Assembly (NCBI GenBank): GCA_040386355.1
Contig: JAZKFP010000005.1
Span: 1 to 27,752, forward strand
DNA: 27,752 nt
Source of the DNA: JAZKFP01 sp040386355
Lineage (GTDB): Bacteria > Pseudomonadota > Gammaproteobacteria > Pseudomonadales > UBA6940
Reading direction: 5' to 3'
Part shown: positions 1 to 7,758 of the stretch, piece by piece
Layout: every line of letters begins with the position of its first letter
Position numbering within the stretch: the first letter of the stretch is position 1
Program-made: the position numbers and the translations under genes
Notes under the pieces: model-generated
Seen by the model: only the letters and a program-made list of their open reading frames with translations
What the model was told of the DNA's origin: nothing
Database searches by the model: none

Positions 1-55
1 GAAAACCGGCAAGGATTAACGTCCTTCGTGGGTTCAAATCCCACCTCCTCCGCCA
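1..55 (+). tRNA. tRNA-Ser (UGA), 3' part only
   Basis: The window opens inside a tRNA. The first bases (GAAAACCGGC) fit the anticodon loop and 3' anticodon stem of a tRNA-Ser with anticodon UGA whose U lies just outside the window. A long class II variable arm follows (AAGGA/TCCTT stem at about 11-25), then a T arm (GTGGG TTCAAAT CCCAC) and the acceptor 3' strand with an encoded CCA at 53-55. The long variable arm excludes most other tRNA classes. The 5' half is missing, so the identity rests on the anticodon-loop remnant and the arm type. No integrase gene follows. Confidence 0.88.
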
Positions 56-169
56 TCCTATTTTTTTCAATGATAACTGCCCACCATAAACTCATTCAAA
101 CTGAATTAGTGAAACTTAATCCTACCGAAAAAAATGCTATAGCTCACATCATTAGCAATAGAAGATTAT

Positions 170-1369
170 TTAGGGCCAATTCAGCAACCACCATAAGGTT
201 CCATACAGATTAATAAATACTCCAAAAACACATAGCAATATGTCAAAGGTATTGGCTTTGGCTTGATTTAAACGCATATATAACAATAATAATGGAATAA
301 AATCTACAAAGTAACGATTACCAAATTGCCAAACTCCCATCGTTTTATGAGAAAAAGTAGCAATCATATGCGTAAGTAATGTTAATAAAATTACTGTATT
401 AATTAATACAAAGGATTTTTTCCATTGAGATAATTTCACAAAAAAAATTAAAAAAATTGGATTTACTAAAAAAAATAAAACGCCATCAAAACGTGGAAAA
501 GATAAACCACCACTATCAGTCCAAAACGGTAAGCGAAAACTATTTAAAAAGTTTTGTAAAATATACCGCCAATTAAACTGTCCTAAAGATTCTGCCCTAT
601 GTTCAAGCAAATACAAGTGACCAAATTCAAGTGGATTACCAAATCGAATGTAATTATACCAAGCATATAATGCACCTATGAACGTTGGTACATAAAAAAA
701 ACGTACACCAACTTGCCAAACTGAAAGCGAAGTTCGATGTGAAATCAATAAAACTACTAAAGGAAAGTACAGAATATTTAAAGGGCGGCATCCTACGGCT
801 AAAGCTAAGCTTAACAAACTAAAATGAATATACTTTAAACGAATATTATCAATACATAATAAAGTAAATGCTAAAAAAGTTAACAGTAGCGCTAATAATT
901 GTGCTTGAAACCAAACGCCGCCATGCAAAGATAAGGCTAAAGCATTACTTCCAAAAATTGCACAGATTGCAATTGCAGTATTTTTTAAGTTATTAAAACC
1001 CTGCATTAAAAATACTGCAATTGCAAAAGCGATAATCGCATAGCAAGTATTCATAAAATTATTAGGCGTATTTTCACCAAACCAAGGATAAAGTAAGAAA
1101 TGAGGCAATGTAGGGGTCGGAGGAAAACTGACAAATATCTCGTGGTTAAAATAAGCCAGCTCAAGATAAGAATAGTCTTGAGTTAAAGCAATTTTGCCGT
1201 TCCACCACGTTGCGGCCTGTAGTGCATATGAATCCAAGGGATTATGCGAAAGTAATGGTTGTTTTAAAACGATATACAAAAAAGCGTACAATAACAAAAT
1301 TGAAAAAATGATAATCAGCCAGGAGGATTTTAGAAAGTTTGGTTGATTCCACCACGACTTCATTGTCAT
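170..1369 (-). CDS. GT-C-like multi-pass membrane protein (paralogue of the gene at 6499)
   Basis: This is a 399-residue hydrophobic protein with about nine or ten membrane segments. Its layout resembles GT-C (PMT/ArnT-like) glycosyltransferases: a first helix, then a polar loop with acidic residues and a VSFPPTPTLPHF segment, many helices, and a late WQFGNRYFVDFIPLL block. It has no recognisable soluble domain. The gene at 6499 shares the landmarks FPP.P, CRP/ARP, YNYIRF.N.L.FG and W.FG.R...D.IPL in the same order, so the two are paralogues. If it is a GT-C enzyme it would transfer sugar from a polyprenyl-phosphate donor at the membrane; donor and acceptor are unknown. The GAGG at about 1371-1374 lies too close to the first ATG (1369) and is better placed for the second ATG at 1363. 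The protein is shorter than typical PMTs and lacks a C-terminal periplasmic domain. Confidence 0.7.
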   Translation of the reverse strand: MTMKSWWNQPNFLKSSWLIIIFSILLLYAFLYIVLKQPLLSHNPLDSYALQAATWWNGKIALTQDYSYLELAYFNHEIFVSFPPTPTLPHFLLYPWFGENTPNNFMNTCYAIIAFAIAVFLMQGFNNLKNTAIAICAIFGSNALALSLHGGVWFQAQLLALLLTFLAFTLLCIDNIRLKYIHFSLLSLALAVGCRPLNILYFPLVVLLISHRTSLSVWQVGVRFFYVPTFIGALYAWYNYIRFGNPLEFGHLYLLEHRAESLGQFNWRYILQNFLNSFRLPFWTDSGGLSFPRFDGVLFFLVNPIFLIFFVKLSQWKKSFVLINTVILLTLLTHMIATFSHKTMGVWQFGNRYFVDFIPLLLLYMRLNQAKANTFDILLCVFGVFINLYGTLWWLLNWP

Positions 1370-1404
1370 GCCTCATTGTATTGCAACAATTAATTTTTAA
1401 AAAT

Positions 1405-1458
1405 AACAGCATAATTATTTTTATCAAACCGTATTTTGAAAAAGATAATTATGCTGTT
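1405..1458. repeat. 54-nt near-perfect inverted repeat
   Basis: Two 22-nt arms (1405-1426 and 1437-1458) are reverse complements with two mismatches. The outer 13 bases (AACAGCATAATTA) pair perfectly, and the loop is 10 nt. It lies about 35 nt upstream of the GT-C-like gene that starts at 1369. It could be a small mobile repeat, or a hairpin in that gene's leader. It lacks the GC-rich stem of a strong terminator. Confidence 0.6.
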
Positions 1459-1917
1459 TTGCTATTCGGCATCATAAAGAACTTCTCACTCATGTTTGAC
1501 AATTATATGTATAAAGCTTGAGTTTTAGTGAACACTTTTTCAATGCAACCATAGACAGTAAAAAATTATACGCATATTCAGTTCAATCTATTAGCGACGC
1601 TTAAGCAATATAGCAAGGCGCCATATAAAAAATGCTGACGCTCTTACAGCAATCACAGGTAATATTATCGAATAAATTCAATGGCTAAATCTTAATATTT
1701 TTTTAATAAATCATCCATTACATTTAAAAATGTCTTGTGTCATCAATTGTGCAACATGAGAGATTATTAATTCTATATTTTCAACAACGTGTCCCTGACA
1801 ACAGAAATATTATACATTCTCTATTAGTATTCAAATGTTAAGTTATGACATAGTACAAATTAGGTAGGGTATCTCATATTTTGCGCGTTCAATAAAAAAC
1901 TCATTTTTTCTCGCGCT
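1459..1917. other. AT-rich intergenic stretch with no supported gene
   Basis: This is the divergent gap between the GT-C-like gene (minus) and the methyltransferase gene (plus). I see no convincing coding frame, RNA gene or repeat here. It presumably carries the promoter of the gene at 1918, but no clear -35/-10 pair stands out. Confidence 0.4.
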
Positions 1918-2847
1918 ATGTTGGAATTGAAAATGGAATCTCGATCCTACAGAATCACTATCAAAATGTTGATAGGTTTTATTTTAACCAGACTAATGCC
2001 GCAGAAGACTCAAAGGATTAAAAAATCATTTGCTCTACAATATTGGGGTAGAGGTATTGGTAAAAATAAAATTAGCAAAAGAATGGAATCAGTTATCCGA
2101 TTTTATCTTGCGCATGCTACTAAAAATCGAGACGATGAATTAGAAAAGATCCACAAGCATTTTTGGGAACGGCAAATCAACTTGAATTGGTATGAGAAAT
2201 CGCAACAACGCTTTGAAAGTTCGACATTACCAGTGTTAGAGCCTCATGTAAAAACTTTAAAAGCAATATTAGAAAATACTCACATTTCTACTGTCTGCGA
2301 AATTGGCACCGGTGATGGCATGTTTCTTAATCACCTACGACAAACATTACATTCACCCACAAATTTTATTGGATTAGATTTGTCTGCTGAAAGAATTGCT
2401 TTTAATTCTCATCAATTCCCTGGACTGCATTTTTTTGCTGGCGATGTGTTTGAATGGATTAATCATACAAGCACAGATAATACGCTTTACGTCACAAATG
2501 GTGGCGTATTTGAATATTCTAGCCAAAAAACTCTTACAGCGTTTTTTAATAAAATTAAATTACAACAGCCTGGAAGTATTATCGCTTTATTTCACGAGTC
2601 TCTTGCGTTAGATCATAAATTATCTACTGACAACGAATCTCGATTAACGTGTGGTGGAGAGTTTTCCTTTTCTCATAATTTTCCATTTCTTTTTAAACAA
2701 GCAGAATTTAGGGTTCAACATTTAGAAGAAGAAAATCATCCGGCGGGTTATCGAGCATTAACTATTATTGCCTCTAGCAGTAATCTTGTGAATCAAAGTA
2801 AGGTAAAGAAAGAAGCGGTAGATTTACAGCCCGTTAATGCCATTTAA
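1918..2847 (+). CDS. class I SAM-dependent methyltransferase, substrate unknown
   Basis: The protein has 309 residues. After about 120 residues of basic, helical N-terminal sequence comes a Rossmann methyltransferase fold. Motif I is EIGTGDG (about 128-134) and motif II has an acidic residue in IGLDLS (about 154). The acidic turn AGDVFEW follows, then a strand-helix region (VTNGGVFEYSS). These establish SAM binding but not the substrate. The N-terminal region contains hydrophobic and basic stretches and may bind another partner. A second ATG at 1933 is preceded by GGA about eight bases upstream and may be the true start; the first ATG has no clear ribosome site. The gene stands alone on the plus strand and converges on the ovoA/ovoB pair, so it need not belong to ovothiol synthesis, although that pathway includes an N-methylation that OvoA's own C-terminal domain should perform. 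Confidence 0.72.
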   Translation: MLELKMESRSYRITIKMLIGFILTRLMPQKTQRIKKSFALQYWGRGIGKNKISKRMESVIRFYLAHATKNRDDELEKIHKHFWERQINLNWYEKSQQRFESSTLPVLEPHVKTLKAILENTHISTVCEIGTGDGMFLNHLRQTLHSPTNFIGLDLSAERIAFNSHQFPGLHFFAGDVFEWINHTSTDNTLYVTNGGVFEYSSQKTLTAFFNKIKLQQPGSIIALFHESLALDHKLSTDNESRLTCGGEFSFSHNFPFLFKQAEFRVQHLEEENHPAGYRALTIIASSSNLVNQSKVKKEAVDLQPVNAI

Positions 2848-2942
2848 AGAATCATAAACGCATCAAAAATTATAATTTAGCAATTTTTGTAGACCCGCGT
2901 ATAGAAAAAATTTACACATAAATTAATGCACTAAAATTTTTT

Positions 2943-4160
2943 TTAACTTTTAATATTTAATTTTTGAATTGCCTGCTGTATTTTTTGTAATGCTTCTAAA
3001 ATAACTTTTCTCGGTGAAGCTAAATTCATTCGCATATATCCGCTTCCTCCAGTGCCAAAGCTAATTCCGCTATTGAACCCTATTCCAGCTTCATGACAGA
3101 AAAAATGTGCTAATTCATTGTCAGATAATTTTAAATTGCGACAATCCAACCAAATTAAATATGTGCCTTCTGAAGGTTGTGCAGAAATTCCCGGTAAATT
3201 CTTTTGAATAAACTCAATCACTAAATCTTGCGTTTCTTTTAGATAAATCATTAACGCATCTTTCCACTCCCCACCAGATGCATACGCAGCTTCAAAAGCT
3301 GCAATACTAAATGGATTACGTGCACTCAAATGCAAGTCATCAAAAATTTTCTGTATTACCATGCGATCGGATTTTTTATCAATAATTAAACTCGACAAAC
3401 CTAAACCAGCGACGTTAAATGTTTTGCTCGGTGCAACGGCGGTGATAATACGATCTGCAGGTTTAGCAAGTGTTGCGAGCGGAATATGTTGGTGTGGTGT
3501 GTATACAAGATCTGCGTGAATTTCATCTGAAAAAATCATTAGATTGTATTGACGCGCAATACGCAGAATTTCTAATAACTCATTTAATTGCCAAACTCGT
3601 CCTACCGGATTATGGGGCGAACTTAATAACAGTATTTTTCCACCTTGAATTGCACATTTTTCAAGATGATCAAAATCAATTTGATAACGACCATCTCTGA
3701 TTGTAAGAGGATTTTCAATTAGTTTTCTTTGCGTATGGGTTACTGCAGTAAAAAAAGGGAAATATACGGGCGGTTGAACAATAATGCCTTCGCCCACATT
3801 GCTAAAGGCTAAAATTGCAGCGGATAAACATGGCACAACACCCGGGCACATTAAGATGGATTCGCGTTGGATGCTCCAATTATGACGATGCAACATCCAT
3901 TGAGTGAGAGCGGTAAATAAACTTTCAGGATAAAGACTGTATCCATAAATAGGATGTGCAGCTCTTTGCATCAATGCTGCACTTACCACAGGCGGACAAG
4001 CAAAATCCATGTCAGCAACCCAAAGCGGAGAAACATTTGCACATCCGAATTGCTGCAAACGTAAATCAAATTTTACGCAGTGAGTATTTTCTCGTGCAAT
4101 TTCTTGATTAAAAAAATCTTGATCCGTTTTTATAAAAGGGTTTAAGTGATTCGTTCCCAT
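2943..4160 (-). CDS. ovoB: PLP-dependent C-S lyase, OvoB-like (MalY/PatB family)
   Basis: This 405-residue fold-type I aminotransferase-like protein belongs to the MalY/PatB cystathionine beta-lyase group. Visible hallmarks are the substrate loop PLWVADMDFACPP (about 45-57), SPHNPVGR with the PLP-contacting Asn (about 184), SDEIHADLV with the pyridine-binding Asp (about 212), and APSKTFNVAGL with the Schiff-base Lys (about 246). In ovothiol-producing bacteria a lyase of this family, OvoB, cleaves the sulfoxide made by OvoA to release the thiol-histidine. Its start lies inside the 3' end of ovoA (19-nt overlap), so the two are translated from one message. The sequence alone fits a general cystathionine beta-lyase equally well; the OvoB assignment rests on that coupling. 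Confidence 0.82.
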   Translation of the reverse strand: MGTNHLNPFIKTDQDFFNQEIARENTHCVKFDLRLQQFGCANVSPLWVADMDFACPPVVSAALMQRAAHPIYGYSLYPESLFTALTQWMLHRHNWSIQRESILMCPGVVPCLSAAILAFSNVGEGIIVQPPVYFPFFTAVTHTQRKLIENPLTIRDGRYQIDFDHLEKCAIQGGKILLLSSPHNPVGRVWQLNELLEILRIARQYNLMIFSDEIHADLVYTPHQHIPLATLAKPADRIITAVAPSKTFNVAGLGLSSLIIDKKSDRMVIQKIFDDLHLSARNPFSIAAFEAAYASGGEWKDALMIYLKETQDLVIEFIQKNLPGISAQPSEGTYLIWLDCRNLKLSDNELAHFFCHEAGIGFNSGISFGTGGSGYMRMNLASPRKVILEALQKIQQAIQKLNIKS

Positions 4161-6253
4161 AATGTGACTTCTGCGATTGAGTGTTGGAATTTACGTCGCG
4201 TTTCTCGAATCACAAAGGGTACATCTTTTGGCTGATTTATCAAACGAAAGTGTTTCGCCAATATCATTTTCATCGTGTCTAACGTCGTAACGTTTTCACC
4301 GTCTTTTTTAAACCCGCCTAACCAGTGCTCTGGGCGCGTGTGGGTTTCAAGCCATGTGTAAGGCGAAGTAATCATCAACACACCACCAATATTCAAACGT
4401 TCATGTATATGAGCTAAAAAATCTGCGGGTTGATACAATCGATCAATTAAATTAGCGGCAAGAATAAAATCATAATTAGTAAATTGAGTTGCCAAATTAC
4501 AGGCATCATTCTGAAAAAATTCAATTTTAGATAGTTTTTTTTCTAAATTTAAGCCCGTTAAGCTGCGAGTTTTGTAAGAAACCAGCTGACCTTCTTCAAT
4601 TAAACTGTAACGGACAATGCCCTGATCGCGCATTTGAATACAGAGATTAATAAAACGTGCTGAAAAATCAATTCCTGTCACTTCATCAAAATATTGCGAT
4701 AATTCAAAACTTGCACGCCCAGTAGCACAGCCTAAGTCCAATGCTTTTAGTCGTGGTTTATCTTGCAGATTTTGCATGGCCAGTTGAATTAATGATTTTG
4801 GATAGTTACTTACCCCGTAATATTCATCACCATAATGAAATTCAGCGTATTCAGATAGCTGCTGATCGGTTTCATAAAAAATATTGTCATTGTTTACTGG
4901 CGTATCTGTTATCACGTAGCGAAATCCCGCATGTTGAAAAAAATGTCGACGAAAGGCGTATCGTGCAGAAGCAAGTGCTTCATTACCGGTTGAAATCCAC
5001 GAACCGCCTTTTATTAAATTATGTTTTCCATCGAAAGTAGGCGTAGTGAAATCATCGTATAGCGGATGTGCTTCAAAACCGCAAAAAGGGTAAATAGGCG
5101 TCTCTGTCCATTGCCAAACATTCCCAACTACATCAAATAAATTTCCCTGCGGAAAAAGCGATACCGGACAAGAAGACGCGAAATAATTTAAATGAATATT
5201 AGCTTCCGTTGAAGATTCAACGGACTCAGCAGCTTGTTGAATTTTACAAACATCGTACAAACGATACCATTCATCTTCGGTCGGCAGTCTAACCGTTTTT
5301 TCCAATGATTCAGTTTTCCATTGGCAAAATGCTTTGGCTTCATGATAGTTAATTTCAACTGGCCAACTCCAAGGCATTGCAATTTCTTCAGTCATCAATC
5401 GTAAAAACCATTGATTATTTTTTTGCCGCCAAAAAGTTGGGTATTGCGCGTTGCTAAATTTTCTCCATGCTAACCCTTCGGCTTGCCAAAAACTATTTTC
5501 GTGATATCCGCCCTTTTCAACAAATTCTAAAAATTCTTGATTACTTACCAAATATTGACTGACCTCAAATACAGGGACATGAGCAGTGTGAGTTCCGTAC
5601 TCGTTATCCCATCCATAATAAGGATCATTAATTTGTTTATTTAATTGCACATCTCCGGCATTTATTTTAATCATCTTATTTACAGGGGCAGAGTCGTACT
5701 GCTCACAAGGTTTCCACGCAGGATGGGATCTTACTAAATGCAAATCCTGCTGGCGAATCAATACCGACGATGTTTCTAAGTGAATACGTTCGTGTTCAAT
5801 TCCCATTACAATCGGCCACCACGAATGTTGCCAATTAATAGATGAATTTAAAGGCAAATGACTAATGAGTTGTTGAACAATCATTCGAACACGCGAGCGG
5901 TATTCTTTTACTGCCTGCACACTAGGCCAAGGGTAACTTTGGTCTCGGATATCATCCCAGCCCATTTCATCAACGCCTACTGCAAATAAAGATTCAAATT
6001 CAGGATTAACACGTTTTTCAATTAAACCTGCAAGAATCAATTTGTTGATATAAAAAGTTGCTGTATGACCTAAATAAAAAATAAGTGGGTGGCGTAAAGA
6101 AATAGGTTTTTTATAATAGCTTTCATCGCTGGTTAAAGTTTCAAACAGTAGTTCATAACGATCATATGTTGCTTGAAAATACTGCAAGATAGTTGCACGC
6201 AGCAGCTCATGATCCGAATTATCCAACACAGGCGTACGTTGAAAAAACTTCAC
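4142..6253 (-). CDS. ovoA: OvoA: 5-histidylcysteine sulfoxide synthase with fused methyltransferase
   Basis: This 703-residue protein has the OvoA domain order. The N-terminal DinB-like domain carries the iron ligands LGHTA (His about 63) and HERIHLE (HX3HXE, about 154-160). A formylglycine-generating-enzyme-like domain follows (about 195-450; NVWQWTETP, KGGSWISTG, HAGFRY). The C-terminal SAM methyltransferase has motif I DLGCATGRASFEL (about 506-518). OvoA is a mononuclear iron enzyme that joins cysteine to the imidazole C5 of histidine using oxygen. The fused domain methylates the imidazole nitrogen, giving ovothiol A after C-S cleavage. EgtB of ergothioneine synthesis lacks this methyltransferase. 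The start is GTG at 6253, with AAGGA ten bases upstream. It overlaps the ovoB-like gene. All key motifs appear intact. Confidence 0.9.
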   Translation of the reverse strand: MKFFQRTPVLDNSDHELLRATILQYFQATYDRYELLFETLTSDESYYKKPISLRHPLIFYLGHTATFYINKLILAGLIEKRVNPEFESLFAVGVDEMGWDDIRDQSYPWPSVQAVKEYRSRVRMIVQQLISHLPLNSSINWQHSWWPIVMGIEHERIHLETSSVLIRQQDLHLVRSHPAWKPCEQYDSAPVNKMIKINAGDVQLNKQINDPYYGWDNEYGTHTAHVPVFEVSQYLVSNQEFLEFVEKGGYHENSFWQAEGLAWRKFSNAQYPTFWRQKNNQWFLRLMTEEIAMPWSWPVEINYHEAKAFCQWKTESLEKTVRLPTEDEWYRLYDVCKIQQAAESVESSTEANIHLNYFASSCPVSLFPQGNLFDVVGNVWQWTETPIYPFCGFEAHPLYDDFTTPTFDGKHNLIKGGSWISTGNEALASARYAFRRHFFQHAGFRYVITDTPVNNDNIFYETDQQLSEYAEFHYGDEYYGVSNYPKSLIQLAMQNLQDKPRLKALDLGCATGRASFELSQYFDEVTGIDFSARFINLCIQMRDQGIVRYSLIEEGQLVSYKTRSLTGLNLEKKLSKIEFFQNDACNLATQFTNYDFILAANLIDRLYQPADFLAHIHERLNIGGVLMITSPYTWLETHTRPEHWLGGFKKDGENVTTLDTMKMILAKHFRLINQPKDVPFVIRETRRKFQHSIAEVTLWERIT

Positions 6254-6254
6254 G

Positions 6255-6489
6255 GTTTATCAATCCTTTTAACAAGAGGCTAGATTTTATTTTAGGAACA
6301 CATGCGGGAGATATTTGGTTTTTTTATCGTTTCCACATTAAAGATAAAGCTGTAGCTTTTTTGTCAACATGTGCTCAAAAGGCAAATGACGAATATGAGG
6401 AACAACCTGTTAAAACAGCCCAACTGGCTAGACAAATCAAACTCAACTACTTTAAAGCTTATATGCTCCTAACAAAATCAGTGGTTTGA
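6255..6489 (+). pseudogene. 5'-truncated small gene remnant, possibly HigB/Gp49-like toxin
   Basis: An open frame runs from the ovoA start region to a TGA at 6487-6489 and reads like real protein in its last 65 residues (GDIWFFYRF, AFLSTCAQK, KTAQLARQIKLNYF). The pattern of a strand with WFFYRF, a second strand ending in a lysine-bearing turn, and a final helix rich in charged residues resembles RelE-superfamily HigB/phage Gp49-like toxins. No ATG, GTG or TTG in this frame is well placed between 6254 and about 6400. The only upstream ATG (6193) lies antisense within ovoA. I therefore call it a remnant that lost its start. No antitoxin gene follows; the GT-C-like gene begins nine bases later. 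The family assignment is tentative. Confidence 0.35.
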
Positions 6490-6498
6490 AACATAGTC

Positions 6499-7737
6499 GT
6501 GATACATGTAAACCAATCAAATATAGTTCACATGCTAATTGCTTTTTTAATAGCCTGTGTGACCGCTAGTATCTATTGGGTAGGCTGCATATGGTTTGAT
6601 CACACCCAACCGGGTTATTGGTCCTACTTTGATCATTTAGCAGCTGCATTTTTAGATGGCCGTATGTATTTAACGGATCCAGCTATCACGCAAGATTTAA
6701 CTCTGTATCAACAACGCTGGTATGTTCCCTTTCCTCCAATGCCAAGTATATTAATGCTGCCATGGATCGCATTGCTAGGAATTGAACATTTCAATTCAAT
6801 TATCTTTAGTGTAATTATTGGTGGAATTAATACGGGTTTAATATTTTTATTATTAGCCAGTCTTAGTCAAAAAAAACTCATCTCGCTTTCCCTCTTCGAC
6901 AATCTTTGGCTAACATTGTTTTTTGGTTTTGGCACTGTGCATTGGTATATGTCAACCGTTGGCACAGTTTGGTTTATTGCACAGATTTGCACCTTTAGTT
7001 TTTTATCTCTGGCGACTTTATTTACCGTTAATCGGTATTCACCCTGGTGGATTGGTAGTGCTTTGGGAATGGCGATTGCTGCCCGTCCACATGTGATTTT
7101 AATGTGGCCATTATTGTTTGGAATTCAACTTTATTATCAAAAGAGTTATTTAACGCGGTCACATTTTGGAATAATGGGTTGGATTATCCGTTTGAGCGCT
7201 CCTGTTGCTATTAGCATTTTATTATTACTTTTTTACAATTACATACGTTTTGATAATTTTTTAGACTTTGGGTATAAGACCCAAAATGTTGCAGATTGGG
7301 TTAAAGATAATTTAAATCAATACGGTCAATTTAATCCGTATTTTATTTCAAAAAACTTTTGGGCCATGTGGTTGGCAACGCCTGAATGGATGCCAGATTT
7401 AAAACAATGGCAAGTAAATGCAGAAGGAATGAGTATTTTATTAACATCACCACTCTTTATTTTTTTAATTAGAGTTTTTCAAAAAATAAATATAAATTAT
7501 TTTTTTGTAATTAGCGGTGCGTTGTTGGCCTTACTATTAATCAGTGGAATATTGTTGCTGTATTACAATACCGGATGGCGTCAATTTGGCTATCGATTCA
7601 GTTTAGATTATATGATTCCTTTATTTATTTTAATGAGTTTTTCGGCCCATGAACGCGTAACATGTGGCATGCGTTTATTGATTTTATTTAGCATTCAAAT
7701 CAATGCTTATGGCGTGTATTGGTGGCATACCAATTAA
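6499..7737 (+). CDS. GT-C-like multi-pass membrane protein (paralogue of the gene at 170)
   Basis: This 412-residue polytopic protein has about ten hydrophobic segments. Loop 1 after the first helix carries acidic residues and PFPPMPSILMLPW, followed by AARPHVILMWP in mid-protein, YNYIRFDNFLDFG, and the late WRQFGYRFSLDYMIPLF block. This arrangement matches polyprenyl-phosphate-dependent GT-C glycosyltransferases, and the same blocks occur in the same order in the protein encoded at 170-1369. Probable role: sugar transfer to a cell-envelope or protein acceptor. The reported start is GTG at 6499 without a clear ribosome site; ATG at 6532, directly before the first membrane helix, is a credible alternative. 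It converges on the phytochrome gene with a 21-nt gap and no obvious terminator. Confidence 0.7.
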   Translation: MIHVNQSNIVHMLIAFLIACVTASIYWVGCIWFDHTQPGYWSYFDHLAAAFLDGRMYLTDPAITQDLTLYQQRWYVPFPPMPSILMLPWIALLGIEHFNSIIFSVIIGGINTGLIFLLLASLSQKKLISLSLFDNLWLTLFFGFGTVHWYMSTVGTVWFIAQICTFSFLSLATLFTVNRYSPWWIGSALGMAIAARPHVILMWPLLFGIQLYYQKSYLTRSHFGIMGWIIRLSAPVAISILLLLFYNYIRFDNFLDFGYKTQNVADWVKDNLNQYGQFNPYFISKNFWAMWLATPEWMPDLKQWQVNAEGMSILLTSPLFIFLIRVFQKININYFFVISGALLALLLISGILLLYYNTGWRQFGYRFSLDYMIPLFILMSFSAHERVTCGMRLLILFSIQINAYGVYWWHTN

Positions 7738-7758
7738 TTAACACCAATAAAATAAAGA

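Noticed and set aside
1339..1521. Plus-strand open frame of 60 codons in the gap after the GT-C-like gene
   Set aside because: It runs through the 54-nt inverted repeat, starts antisense to the neighbouring gene and has A/T-driven composition.
1918..2847. The lone methyltransferase as a dedicated ovothiol N-methyltransferase
   Set aside because: OvoA already carries an intact C-terminal methyltransferase domain, and this gene is on the opposite strand with no coupling to ovoA/ovoB.
2864..2889. Inverted repeat CAAAAATT/AATTTTTG between the methyltransferase and ovoB-like genes as a terminator
   Set aside because: The stem is almost entirely A/T and no clean T-tract follows on either strand, so it is too weak to call.
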